A DNA stretch of 64,000 nucleotides from Amyloporia xantha. Taxonomy: Eukaryota > Basidiomycota > Agaricomycetes > Polyporales > Adustoporiaceae. Shown here piece after piece: positions 43,601-58,600 of this stretch (the stretch's first letter is position 1; each line of letters starts with the position of its first letter). The notes under the pieces are model-generated. The model searched no databases and was not told where the DNA came from. It was given only the letters and a program-made list of their open reading frames with translations. A program made the translations under genes and the position numbers. The DNA is taken from contig JAYKKR010000036.1 of assembly GCA_036971615.1 (NCBI GenBank), forward strand, positions 248,001 through 312,000. Direction: 5' to 3'.

Positions 43601-46600
43601 CAAGCGACATAGTCGCTAACATTGCCGTGGGTTCAGGTGGAGAGAGAGAGCAGACGCAATAGTCACTGGCGATACTTCAAGAGGATAAAATTTCTCATTT
43701 GCCGAGGACCGCTTGCAATCGCGCTCATGTTCTCGGCGGAGAATGTTCACTCCACGTTACGACAGGTGCTGTAAAATGGGTGTATCAGGTCGGGAATGAC
43801 CGAAGTCTGACGCACAAACCTTCGTCAAAGCAGTCGGCGCATTCAATCCCAGGAATTTCATTGTGGAGTATACTTTGAAGGACCCAGTGAGACTCCACCG
43901 AAGATGAGGCCAGAAGAAGGCATGGGCGCCGTTATCGACCACGAAGACGGGGAGACCGGAGGGAAATAGAGCGAAGGCTCGATCTCAGGTGCGAGCCTGG
44001 TCGATGATAACGGAGTATGTGACGCTTGTAATTGATAAGTAGTTGTAGACAGAGACGAGTTGGAATTAGGGTGCGGTGTAGAGTCGAAGAGTTGTCCATC
44101 TCAAACGATGTCGTTATGTACGAAACCTGGGATGGTCGCTAAAGGCGGAGAGCCTGGTTGGATTGGTTGATGGTCTTCAGTTTGACGGTCTTCAGGCACG
44201 GAATAAAGATCAACGGAACACACAAGACCAATGTTTTGACTATCACTACAGCGCAACAATCAGTTAATCACCCGCGACCCTTTCTCCACAAGTAGACTTA
44301 CTCGGCATCAACCTCTCGCTCACTCTCTCCCGTTGTACCCATATTCGACACTTGAAACAGCTTGAGTTGCATAACCGGCGGACGGTCCAGCGGCCTCCGG
44401 TCCTTCTTGACATACCCGCAGCAACAGGTCCGTGAGCCAGGAATCAAGTCGAGTGCGCCCAATACACACTTCGGACCCATATCGACCTTCTGCAGCTCTG
44501 CAAGCTCTGCGCGGAGGATGGTTCCGGCGAAGAAGCCACCTTGGAAGGAAACAGGTGCTCCAATAGACGACGACCCCGTCGCTAAGCGGGGCCGCTGCAC
44601 ATCGGTCGTCGATCTCAGTTCTTAGTAGATGCCCAGCCTAAATACGGGGACACATGAACGTTCGAACCTACAGCATGGCTCGACAGTCCTTCTGATCCAT
44701 GTCCTGCGAATCTGTAGCGATTTGGATCGTGGCGATGGGTGAGCCTGAGTCCCGTAGATTGGCGGTCGCTTGTGGAAGGGTTTTCTTGTGAATTTATCAT
44801 TGGTGGACAGATATATAGAGAATGATCACGAAAGGGTTGTGTAACGACGATGCTGAGTGCTGCCTGGCGGGACGGGAAGGAGCGAGATGGGAAATGGGAG
44901 CTGTAACAGACTGTCATTCAAAGGGACATGCATTTTGACTTGAGACGGCTCAAGATTGTGACGCTTGATGCGCACGGCCGAAAGATGCCGGGACTCTTTA
45001 AATTTCGAGCATCCAAGCCGGCCGGCGCCAGTGGCAGCCCATAATGAGGTTTGCAGTACACTGTAGGTACCAGTTGACTCTTGGAGATGTACCATTGTGA
45101 CAGTGGTACCACAAACCTGTATACCGTACAGCTGACACATATATTTGATACTGTAGGTCGTAGCGGCGATGAGAGCCAGTCCCCGAATCCAATTATATAA
45201 AATATCGATACTTGCACGGGAGGGTACCTGCAGTAATTTGGAGCCGTGTATATCTATGTGAATCATACCAAGAAACGCAATGTTTCTGCCAGCAGAAGCC
45301 GATTGCAAGAGCCACTAAACATAAGGCAAACAGTGTCCCACTCAGTGACAGTATTGCTGGTCATGAGTGATTGCACACGCGCTCCGGTCACGGTTCTCGG
45401 GAGTAAACTGGGCTGGAGCATATTCATTGATCATGACTGAACGAAACTTCCTACAAGAATTCACCTATTTGCATGGGTTTCCCCCGGGGCAGGCGTGCCA
45501 TCGCTCACTAGTTACGACTGGCATGCCTGGGGGAAAAGTCAACAATTCATCATTCTTATAAGTGTCTTGTACGAACGCTGTGGTCGGTTTGATAAGTGGC
45601 AGAGAATGAGCCACGAAAGCAACCCCCTAACAAATTCACCGGCTGCATGGTACCGGTGGAGAGTCTGATGGAGGAGAACAGATAGCGGAACCAGTCTCAG
45701 TCGATGTTGGGGGTGGATTTGAATACATCTCTAAGCGCTCCTTCTGATTCTGAAGACCGTCGCTGGTTACTATTCTGAATCATCCATGTCATGCTCACAT
45801 GCTGTTTATTGTGGACAGAAATTATCGGCGCGAGACACACGCGCTTGGATTCTCTTCACGTAACAAGGGCCTGCTGGCAGACCACACCGGTACTTCACAC
45901 GCCCTTGATCGCGAATGTACTCTTGAATTAGAAGCAATGCGTCGCCTAGTTCAATATAATCAATTTTATCGTCCATATATGAAAAGTACAAACATACCTC
46001 ACAATGCACATGTGCAGTGCTCGTGTGCATGTCTCACTATGCTCAGCGCGAATATCACGTAAATGAGGGATTGCTCTGCATCCCCTCCTGCCCATGGTGC
46101 AGATTCCCGGGCTCCCTACAAATATCTTGCTATTTAACGACACTTCTTGTAGCCAGATCTGTTTTCAGAATTAATGATACATTCCATCGTCTCCCCAGAG
46201 CATGATGATAGCAAATGAGTGATACTTCTTCTCCGAATGGAACACCGACTCGTGGATTGAAATCAAAGGGCCTGCCGAGTACGTAACGTTCATGTAACGA
46301 TACAACGTTGCAGTTCATCCTGACCATATCGGAAAGCTGAACGCGAAAGCGCCCAGTGTATTTGATCGATCAGGCGCACGTGGTCTACACACTGCAGAAA
46401 TCGAACTCAGCCAAAATTTTGAGTGGTCTCCCTTTCAACAAGTGCTACTTAACTCTATCTCCCTCTCTCTCTTCTTGCGCACGAAGGCATGGATGTACGT
46501 CGTTCAATCTCCATTTCTTCCTAGACATCTCAAGAACATTTGGCCTCTAGCCCAACTTCGTGCAAGGCCTGCACAACCTTCTCGTTCAATCGACCGCAAA

Positions 46601-49600
46601 TGACACCATTCAACTGAAAGCTGTAGGCGGATCCATATTATCCTACCATATCGCGCATGATTAGTGACTGCTATATTTCAGGCGACAGCTCAGCTCAACA
46701 GAGAGTACTACGGGAATCCTGCATGCATTCCGGCATTAGCGAGCATCATCGCCAGCTCGCCCGATCAGGCGGTGCGTCCATTCATCGACGCGTCTTTGCG
46801 TTCGCGTATGCTAAATAACCGAATCGCATCAGGTCCGTCAACTGGCCGCGGTTGAACTGCGCAAGCGTGTTGCGAACAACAGTGGAGAGCTTTGGATCAT
46901 GGTTCCTCAGGACGAGCGGGAACAGATCAAGGCCAAGCTTCCCGAGCTGGTGTTATCTGAACCAAGGTGAGCCCTGTCAACAGACCGCGAGCCACTTTTT
47001 TTCCGTTATGGGCCTCAATGCGCAGGCCCATTATGACCAGTGCCTCGAGGAATGAGTGGCGCGACTGGCCCTTCATACCACGGCTGTCCACGGGTAGTGG
47101 TCGTGTAGAAAACTATCACCAGTGATACTAGGGGTGGCACTAGCCACCATCTGATAGTTTTGGACAAATGATGTTGTGTGTGTTCACAAACACCGTACAC
47201 TCTATCACTTGCCAACTACATGGCTGCTGATGACGTTCATCCCATGTTCGGGTCATGAACAATGGACGGAATGTACATGGCGTTACCATTCGTAACAAGG
47301 AGGTAATGCTCAGTTTGATGCCACCGACGAATGGTCGACAACTGGGCTGACGTGATGGAAATTTCATCCAATGTTCGAAGCTCTGAACAATGGACGAACA
47401 CAGTAGATGGAGCACTATGATCGGCTGGAAACAACATGTTTAGGCTCCAAACATGCCGTCTATCCATTGTCCAGAATTTCCACTACGTAGGAACCTTTCT
47501 CTGCATATTCGGACTTCAGATAGCGCATTTTTCTTTGTCGCTCTTTATTCTTATCTGTGCAGTACTTGTACAGCTAGAACATGGGCTTTGTCTGTGCTTC
47601 ATGTTATCGACGCGTTACTGACCTGAATACGCAGCAATCTTGTGCGCCACTCTACCGCGCGCGTGATCGCAGCCGTTGCGTCGATTGAGATTCCCCTCAG
47701 CCAGTGGAACCAGCTCCTGCCTTTCCTCCAACAGACATGCGTGTCGCCCACCGCGGCGCACCGCGAAGTCGGCATCTACATTTTGTACACTGTCCTCGAG
47801 AATATCGTGGAGGGTTTCGAGAACCATATCCAGAGTCTCTTCAAGCTGTTTGAAGGACTTCTCAACGACCCCGAGAGTGCTGAGGTCAGGATCACCACTG
47901 TCCGGTACGTTAGGTCCTACGGCCTTGGTCCCGAAGTTACTGACACCAGGTCTTCAGGGCGCTTGGTGTGGTCTCGCAGTACATTGATGCCGACGACAAG
48001 GAGGACATCGTGAGTCTCAGATGCTATAGGAATACTGTTTCTAGCTAAATACCGGTTTGCAGAAATCATTCCAAAAGCTTCTGCCCGGCATGATCACTAC
48101 GATTGGTCAGTGCGTCGAAGCCGGCAACGAGCAGGGCGCTCGTCAGCTGTTTGATGTTCTCGAGACATTGCTGATCCTGGTATGTGCTTATTCCGCTGAA
48201 GGGGAACCTGATCACTGACTCGTTCGTGTAGGAAATTCCGCTGCTCGGACAGCATATTCCTCAGCTTGTTCAGTTCCTGATGACATGTGGCGCTAACAGA
48301 AATTTCGAGGACGATCTCCGAGTACTTTCTCTTAACGCGCTCAATTGGACTGTCCAATAGTGCGTGTGCCACCTCCATGATGGTCTGCGATACTGACGAC
48401 ATTTGCAGCAAAAAATCTAAGGTTCAGTCCCACGGTCTCGCTCCCGCGATCCTTGAAGGTTTAATGCCGATCTCGACTGAGCCTGAGCCCGAAGATATTG
48501 ACGACGATGCACCGTCGCGTGTATGTTTGCCCTTTACTTTTTTAATAGCGTTGCTCATGATATTTATGACAGTCTGCTTTGCGAATCATTGACTGCCTCG
48601 CAACGAGTCTGCCACCTACTCAGGTCTTCCCGCCCCTGCGACAGTACATCCAGCAGTACTTCTCGTCGCCCGATCCTAACAACCGCCGGGGTGCCATGCT
48701 CGCGCTCGGCGTTTGCGTGGAGGGCTGCAGTGAGTACATGACGCCACTGATGAGCCAAATATGGCCAGTCATCGAGGCCGGGCTGAGCGATCCCGACGCC
48801 ACCGTGCGCAAGGCGAGCTGCGTTGCCGTCAGCTGTCTTTGCGAGTGGCTCGAGGAGGAGTGTGCGGAGAAGCATCCCGTGCTCGTCCCGGTGCGTGTTC
48901 CGAGCCAAACCGTGTAGTCACTGCGTAGACTGACGCTCCTTCAGACCCTCATGCAGCTTGTGAACGACCCAGTGACTCAGCGTTCGGCGTGCACCGCGCT
49001 CGACGCCGTGCTGGAGATTCTTGGAGACAAGATCGAGCAGTACATGCCGCTGATCATGGAACGCCTCGTAGGGCTACTCGAGACTGCGCCGAACCCTGTC
49101 AAGTCCGTATGCATCGGTGCGATCGGCAGCGCCGCGCATGCGTCGCATGAGAAGTTCCTGCCCTATTTCCAGCCGACCATGGAGCGCTTCAAACACTTCC
49201 TCGTACTGCGCGGGGAGGGCGAGGAGCAGGAACTTCGTGGCATCACGATGGATGCTGTCGGTACGTTCGCGGAGGCGGTGGGCAAGGAAGTGTTCCGCCC
49301 GTACTTCGCGGACATGATGCGGCAGGCGTTCGAGGGTATCCAGATGGGCAGCGCTCGGCTGCGCGAGTGCAGCTTCCTGTTCTTCAGCGTGATGTCCCGG
49401 GTGTTCGAGGACGAGTTTGCAGTGTATCTGCCGACCGTCGTGCCTGCGCTCATCACGAGCTGCAAGCAGGCTGAGCACGGGGAGGAGCAGGGTCTGACAA
49501 GTATGTCGTTCACGTTTGTTTGTCACTGTCGGAGGGATACTCACTGCATTCTTCGTAGTCTCTACTTCTGAGGCAGCGGCGAACTTTGCGACTGGTTCTT

Positions 49601-52600
49601 CTCCGGCCAACGCTATCACCGTCTCCGATGATGTCAATGTGGACGAGGCCGAAGACATTGACATCGACAAACTGCTCGACGTCAACAGCACGATTTGCAT
49701 CGAGAAAGAGATCGCTGCTGATACTATTGGCACGCTCTTCGCCGCAACGCGCCAGCATTTCTTGCCTTACGTCGAGGAGTGCACTCTGGAATTGGTCGCC
49801 CTGCTGCCACATTACTATGATGGGATTAGGAAGTCGGCGATCGACTCCTTGTTGGAGATCATCAGGACGTTCTACGATCTGAGTAACCCGCAAGAATGGC
49901 AGCCGGGTGCCACACCGGTGAGTGCAGTGCTCTGTTATACAGAGTCTTTTATATAAATGTTGACTTTGCTCTTAGAGTGTCCCTCTGGAACAGTCAGTCA
50001 AGTCCCTCATCGGACACATCTGGCCACCCATCTTCGAGATGTATGAGTCCGAGGACAACAAGTGCGCATTCATAGCTGAAATAGGTTTCTATACGATGGC
50101 ACTGATTTGTGTCCTACAGGAAAGTGGTCTCTAGTCTTTGCGTAGGGCTCGCGGAGACGATCAACAAAGTCGGGCCTGGTTTCTTAGAAAACCGTAAGTA
50201 TTCATTGGAATTATCTCCCAGCCAGCCATTCACTCAGTTCATCACAGGGCTAGAGCATCTTGGCAACATCGCCAGCCAAATTCTCGACCAGAAGGCTATT
50301 TGCCAACAAGATCCTGATCAAGATGAGAACGAGGAAGCACCCGAAGATCAGGCAGAGTACGACTCCATGTTGATCTCATCAGCTGGCGACCTTGTTGCAG
50401 CATTGGCAAATGCCATGGGACCGGACTTCGCTCAAGCATTCCAGACATTCTTCCCACTGATTGCCAAATATTACGTGAGCGCTACGAACCTATTCGTCAT
50501 GAGCACACATGTTGACATCTTTCCTGCAGAAAAAGAGCCGTTCTCTCAGTGATCGCTCTTCTGCAATCGGATGTCTTTCGGAGATCATCGCTGGCATGAA
50601 GAACGCAGTGACACCCATGACAGAGCCTCTCCTCCAACTGTTCTTCCGTGGTCTAGCCGATGGAGAAGCAGAAGTAGAATGCAATTCTGCATTTGCAATT
50701 GGTCTTCTGATCCAGCACTCCGAGGTCGATCTGTCAGCGCACTACCTCAACATCCTTGCTGCGTTCCGAGCATTATTCACGGTTGCACCGGATGCATCCG
50801 CGGCACAGCTTAACGCTCGTGACAATGCAGTAGGAGCTGTGGCCCGCATGATCGTCAAGAACACTGCTGCAATGCCACTCGACCAGGTCCTGCCTGTCTT
50901 CTTCGACGCGCTTCCGCTGAAGAGCGACTACCTTGAGAACACGGCAGTGTTTAACGCAATTTTCCACCTGTTCAGAGTTAACCCTGGCGTTTTGCATCCG
51001 TACATGGACCGACTCTTGGCGGTGATCGCGTTTGTAATGGATCCGAGTGGTCCTGAGCAGGTCGGAGAGGATACCCGAAGAGAGCTCATCGGCTTAATCC
51101 AGGTTTTGAACCAAGAGAACCCGAGCAAGGTACAGGCTGCGGGTCTAGGCATCTGGATTGCGGGGCGTAATGGGTCGGTGTATACCGTCAAACGGCTCGA
51201 TATTGAAAAACCAAGTTGGAGATTCAGAATTGGGAATTAGGTTCATCTCGTCGATTTCATTGCACGCGTTGTCGGATCATGCCATCATAGTTTCGCCTTG
51301 TTTAACTACATCAGCTTTCATTTACCTGTCGATTTAGACTATCGTGTCCTTTTTCCTAGCGCACGGTATACCAAAAGTATTTCACCCATCACGTCGGATT
51401 GCCTGCTCAATACGCTATGTTCCGGTCTGATGGAAATTCAAATTGGTGCAAGTGGATCCTAACAGCTAAATCACGTGTCGAGACGCGTCGCGTCATGATA
51501 GCAAGGCTAGGGAAACCACCATAAGCCCAAGTCCTACCACAGCCTACTCGCCGAAATGTCTGTTAACGGATACATGAGCATACCAGGCAGTTATGAAGAC
51601 GACGACATAGTGGAACGCGATGCTCGTGATCGTTTATCTGTGGAGCAAGAATTTCAGTTATCCTTGCTAGACCTCGAACGTGTGGGAGGTATAACTGGCT
51701 GGGTGGCCGGTAAACTGCTTTTTGCAGAGGATTGGATTGATAGAGAAATCGAGGAAAGGCGACAGTCCATTGGAGGAATCGACAACATGTGGTTTCTCTT
51801 GAGCGATGCGGCCGATTTCAACCCAGTGAGTATTCAATCATGTACCCTTTTCCGACGGGAATCCAATATAGATTGCATGAGAAGACCACAAACTCTAACC
51901 AATATGCTTGCCTTACGTCTTAGGCCTGCGCTTGCACATATACCCTACGAGGGAGGCTATCCTTTGAACAATTACTGAATGTAGGTTATTTTTGGCCTTT
52001 GTGAGTGGTTCTGACCATGGTGCCATTGAACCAGTCGCTCGCTCGCCAGGTTGAGAAATTCCCGAAGTACAGCCAAAGGGTTACATCTGTGGGACGCAGA
52101 TTCCATGGTGCTCGGTTTGAAGACGACCCCGAGTTCGACCTGAAGAACCATGTTCACATTATGTCTCTGCCTGACCCTGCTGGCAAGAAAGAACTAGATG
52201 AACTGGTCAGTGAGTCAGATCTCTCTTTATCACACTGCCGAGTCGTCTTTTATTTGATTTTCCTGTTTCATAGATGGGTGATTTCATCGCACAAGACTGG
52301 GACTTGACACGGCCATTATGGGAGGTGATTCTAGTGGATAATTACCACGATGAAGATGGCGCAGAATGTGCAGTTATCATACGGGGGTGCGTCTGATCTG
52401 TCTCGTTTCAGGCATGACACGCTGACCTCTAAGTCCCAGTCACCATGCGTTGGCAGACGGACAGGGTAAGTCAATGCAGTCAGGCATAGTGAAATTAGAC
52501 ATTCAAAGTACATTATCCAACAGGCTTCGTGATCAGTCAACTATTCATCACATCGTACCACGATGATCTCATAGAAATTATGGACGGGTCTAGAAAGAAG

Positions 52601-55600
52601 CTACAAGCTGCACAGCGTGGACTGCTGCCTCCCTCCAAAATCCATCGCTCGCTGCGATCTCTCGACAAACTCGCCGACAACGAATATACCGCTCCGCTTT
52701 TGAGGTTGTTTCTTGCTGCGGTGTTCTGGCTAGCATATGGCACGTCCAATTGCGTGATGCTTATATGGAGCATTTATCCAAGCGTACACCAGGCCGTACT
52801 CTTTCTACTCACGTTCTGGCGCGTAGACATGCTTACTGGTCCTCAGCCAGGACCGCGAGTAAAGCAGCGCGAATTCTCGAGCTCCCGCGTGTTCAGCGTA
52901 GACGACGTCAAGCTGTGCCAGCAAGCATTCTCTGGCCCACATCCGGGTAGCTCAGTGAAGGGCGTGCCGAAAGAGAAGCGCGACTCGCTCAAGCATAAAC
53001 CCGGACATGTCACGCTGAACGATATCGTGTGTGCGGTGATGGCAGACGTACTCGGTAGAGAAATCGCTGCGAAACCTGTTCATCAGCTCAATGGGCCATG
53101 GGAGCGGATGAAGCGATGGTTGAAGGGGATCTTACCCTCACCAATCGGGTTTTTTATGTATGTTTGTCGTGCCGTTATTGGTATCTTGACTGTATGCTAA
53201 CCGCCACTCCTAGCCCAATGAGCGTGCGAGCTCCAGGCGACTGGTCCATGCGCAATCTTTCGACGGGCGCACTAGTCTACCTAAACCCGTCTCCCACTTC
53301 GTCCGCCAATATTTCTGTCCAAGAGCTGCACGCGCACATTCATCAGTGTCGTGCAGAGCTGTCTCTTTTGAAACACAGCCTTGGTCCGAAAATAGGCTTC
53401 TACACCTTACAGCTTACTGGTCAAGCGCCTGTGCTATTTCGAATTTCCCTCCTGGCAAATCCAGCGCAGCGATTGAAAGCTTGGATATCCGAATATATTA
53501 CGAAACCACTGTATGAATTGGGTTTGCAATCGTGTACGTATATATATGTGCTCTTCCGTTGCGAGTCTAATCCGCACTCTACTTCCTAGTCCCTGTAATA
53601 TTGACAAAGTATGCAACCTACAGTGTCACATTGCGATGAATTCAGCTGAATGCGATATAATGTGTAGCGTCCCTGGTCCCAAGAAGCGTATAACTCTTGG
53701 AGGAGTTGAAGTGATCAAATGGACAGCTCTTCCGCCCCAAGCTGGCAAAGGTCCGTAATCAACTGCCATCTGTGGAGACACATCATCATAATGCAATCCA
53801 TCAGGTACGGTAGGAATGGGTATCATATCGTACGCTGGCGGTCTTTCGATAGCGGTAGCCGCCGACATGGTCCCCATCTCCCAAGGCGTTGCACGTAGGA
53901 TCTGCGAGGGATTCGAACAGCGATTCGAACTATACGTCCAGAGAGCAAAAGAGATCTTAGACCATTTGGACTGAATAAATTAGTGAATGCGAAGGTTTAG
54001 ACGTCATGCAAGGAGGTGAGGGCCAACTAGTCAGCTTAACCCCACGAACTCATAAATTCGCAGATGGTTGCAGCTATGCGCCTAGGATCCCGCTGTACGC
54101 ACGAAGATCAAGAAGACTAGATTGGCACCATATTCATGTACCCTATATAGCTATGTATCATAGAGCTTATAATGCTGGTCGTTCTGGGATGCATATCCAC
54201 CTGCGATGAACACGGACCGCACCAGAATCCATGAGGTACATGTATATATCGTTCACAATAGATTTACTCACTGCGTTTTTGCCAATTTAGCTTCCTAGCT
54301 ACTAGATAGGTCGCTGGCCAAAATCGCCGCGTTCGTGGCTGTCGCCGCTACGTCATATAGCGCTACGCAGCTAGAAGTCAGATGCGGTACCTAGTTGCCT
54401 AGCTAGTGTCTTGGGCACGATCCATCATAGCTGCTCTACTGCGACATGCACTATGCTGCATAGCCACCGTCGTGTCACCGCTACTACAAGAAATAGTCCA
54501 ACCTCTGCAGTATCCGCTCCGTAGCCACTATTCTGTCACTACAGTCGCGAGTTGTTGTGGCATTGAGTCCATTCCATGGTCACTAATGGGTAATCAATAC
54601 AGTCAATGCATTAGTGGCCCGTGCTAGTAGTAGTATACATCGATGGTCTACAAATGTTGCGGCGCATGTCTGCCTGCCTGCCCGCCTCGACTCGGAGATC
54701 CACATAGTGCCCTCACCCATTCAATGCTGCCGCCTTGAACACCACCTTGGCCACTGCCATCAGTGAGTGGGATTGCAGTCGATGGTGTCAAGCACGTACC
54801 GGACGTTCCCGCAGCGTCAATGCCACGCTGTCAGCATCCTCTTTTTTTTTTTAAATTCTTCGAATTTATACTCCAAATGTCAGCATCCTCACGGGTCTGC
54901 ACTGTTCGGCCTCCACACATATCGCACGCACCTTGAACCGAAAGTATCGAATTTTGACGTCTGGTGAGAGTACTGGGAGCATTCACCCGAGAACTGCAAA
55001 TGGTACTCACATTAATATTCATCCTCGGTCATCTCTGAGCCCCGCCCACACCGTCGGAAGGTCCGCCAATTGAAATTGCTGTTTTGCCGTCGTGTGAAAC
55101 AAGCACTGAGGATGGCATATGAGGAAGAGTGGACGTCAGCAGGGAGCTGCAAGACTTACTGGACGGTCTCGATATGTCCTCACAATGTTGTCTAGACGTG
55201 ATTGCCACTGATTAGGACTCCAGTAACAGACAGTGAGCCCATCCAGAGAGCTTGTTCTGATGAATATTCATAACTTGAAATCAACTCTTTAACTCACAAG
55301 TGTGCTGGAGTCTTGATCAGACGAACTCGGGACTCGAAGGCAGTATGAAAAAGGAGAAAAGTGCAACCACGACAACGCAAGGACATCTGAACTTAAGGCA
55401 ATGGACACGAGATTTCAACATCCGCCATATAGTGTCCGGGCACTATCTTGGCAGCTACATGATGACTGATTCCTCTCTGGAGTGGACATGTGGCGATGTT
55501 GTATAGTAGACATCACGACTAGGAGATACATTCAAGTCGCGAGGATAGCGGCGCACGCCGCGAGGTTAGGTAGCGTCTAGGATACCAGACGGCGGCTATC

Positions 55601-58600
55601 CCGAGTCGCACCTGTGGCGCATGGGTGGCTACGGAGTCTAGCATCCATTTTCGCGGATGGAGTCACTATACAGCCTTGTGCCCCTGGCGTCCAGTCACTA
55701 GGCATACTAATCAGACACGAGACTCACGATCTCTTCTACTGACTGCCTGGCGTGTGTGTCACGAAAAATGCAAAAACGCAGTGACTGTAGCTACCAGTAC
55801 AAGAAAGAGGGATGACAAAGAGGGCCAGAATTGATGGTAACAATATTGCTTCGAGGATATCTTCTATAAGTTCTATTTCACCGGTAGCATAACATCATTT
55901 CGAGACCTCACACCACTAAATCTATTCCGATTGTGTTTAGTACCGTAAACGCTTATTAGTGCTAGCACCCATGTCCGAATTGACCGCGCCACCATATCTG
56001 AAACGCGATGACGAGGGTCGAGGACGCGCACCATCAAGTAATGATTCAAATTGATAAGAGACACGCTGACCCGTTCTCCAGCGTCCGTAGCAATCAGCTC
56101 CGACATTCGTTGCCTTCGGTGTGGACCAAACCATGCATTCCGATGGATAGTAGATGGACGAGTAGCTCGGACCTGTCCTTGGAATGTAGAGGACAGTGGT
56201 AGACACCGGACAGGAGGAGCCGTTTCACAGATAGAGATATGGATGCTTAGTTTATGGCGGAAAACTTGATCAGGGAATCAGGGGAAGAAAGGAAGGACGA
56301 GGGAAGGGAATTTTTCATGCATAGTGCAATCGACGCGGTTCCTGGTATGTAAGAAGGTAGTCGGACATTCTAGAAAGGCAGAGATCGCTCCCTGTGTGTG
56401 GTACGTATCGGAATAAATTGTGTCAAGTACACTGAAGAGAAACGCTCACTACTCGTCGTCAAAACATAGCCAAGGTGTTATACGTCTCACGATTGAACGT
56501 CAAAAGTTGCCGCTGCGCACATCACTGACTCTGCTTATCAGACTGTTCATGCACATTGGCTTTACTTCGTGGGCAGCCAATTACCACACGGCATTCAAGT
56601 CGCACGACCTAGATGCGCAAGTTGTCAGAAGACCTACCGAAAAAGTCTTCTCCCGTCGGGCTGCATGTGAAGCCATCGTTGTACATATTCAGGGATTGGG
56701 ACGTCCAGCATCGGTAGCAGATAAAAAAGACATACTTATACATGTTAAGAGGTCTTTTCACTCATAGAATGTGGTATAGCACAGATATGAACAAGAAGTT
56801 CTTGCCACGGGTGTTCTGCAGTGAAATGATAAATCTCTTGAATTGACGCGTCGCGACGCGTAGAGCACGTGACAGCTGAACGTTGAACACACTGCCCTTC
56901 ACCGACGCGGCTGTCTCTCCGCTTCCACATCGATAGTGACCCAGCGCCGGAGTCTGCGTTGTCGATCCCCTCGAGGCTCAAGCGTACACCATTTGGTTGT
57001 GCTCGCACAATTGTCTCCACCTTTTCGACCATGACGGAGCTGTTTCTGATCCTACTATCTGACGAATCTGACGGCTCAATATAAAGCTCCGAATTTGTAT
57101 ATAGGGCATCCTAGCATCCCGCTTATGGCGCTCCGGGCGTCGACATCAACCCGCACTCTGAGGGATAAACTCACGGAAAGCGACACCTCCGAGCCGCTTT
57201 CCCCGTCCGCAACTGCATACAGCACTACGCTCTACTCCGAAACAACTGTGGATGATCTCATTGGTGTGAATGAGATTAAAGCTGATGCGGACGCAGTAAT
57301 ACGATACCGCGACCTATGGTTTACAGATGGGTCCGTGGTGCTTCGCGCCGAGGATACCGTGTTTCGGGTGCATATGTCGCAGCTATCTCGTAAATCCGCC
57401 TTCTTCCGGGACCTGTTCTCATTGCCGCAGCCTGCTCCTACGAAGTCGATATTATCTAGTCCCGTTTTTACGGACAGGGACACTGAGACAATGTTTGGGT
57501 GTCCTGTTGTACGTCTCCACGATGCAGCAGAAGACGTGGTCAACTTACTCAAAGCATTATATGACGGTCCGTGAGTGAGATAAATCCACCTGCATATATT
57601 TTACAATATCCTGAATTCACGCCAGGAATTTTGGGATGAATGATCGTGATGACTTCCGTGTTGTGGCCGGCATTCTGCGCCTATCGTCGAAATACGACAT
57701 CGAGTCGCTTCGTGAGAAGGCGTTGGCCCACCTTGACATCGCATGGCCGTCGACTCTGATGGGCTGGGATGCGCGAGAGGACGTAGCCAGGTCATACGAG
57801 CTGGATACGGGGATGCACCGTGGATATCGATATCCTCCTCCGGCTGTGGGCATCCGTTTTTCGATGTACGACCAACAGAGCATTAACGTAGACCACCACA
57901 GGCGGTGATCCTCCTTGCACGGGAGATTGACGCACCCGAGCTACTTCCCTCTGCGTTCTATGAGCTCTCGCGGTATCAGTATACGCAGATATTTGAGCCG
58001 AGCGAGGATGAGCCGCTCGGCCGTTATCCGCGGGCATCGATGCTTGCGTCGACGGACATCCAGAACCTCACCCTCGGAAAAGAAATGTCACAGCAGTTCG
58101 TCACGAGCCTCATCCAAGGCATGGCGAGCGGTTCGCACCGTGAGCAGCCTGCACGCCATAGTGCGGCGATGCACCATCGGCGCAGGTCGTCTGGACTGGT
58201 GTGTGCGACCGCTGCGGCGTGCCGGAAGGATTTCTCGGAGCTCGTGGACCTGGCGACACAGCATTACTTGTTCGATCGTGAACGCGGCTGTTCGGACCCG
58301 TTATATGTCGCGGAGGAGCTAGGCCAACTGAAGGGTGCGGACTTTTCAGAGTGTACGGCGTGTGCGAGGTCGCTCGAGTCGTGGGCTGCGAGGGAGAGAG
58401 AACGGATGTGGAAGCTGATACCGACGTGGTTCCGATTGCAGCCATAATAATGATAATTCTGTTGCGAAGATCCCGGATGCTGTTTGTGACGACACCCTGT
58501 AGCTTCGCGGGAGCAGTTCTCTAATAACCATAATTGGAGGCTGTAATTTTAGACATGAATCCTATAGCGCTAGTTTGTTCCAGCCACCACCGAACATAAC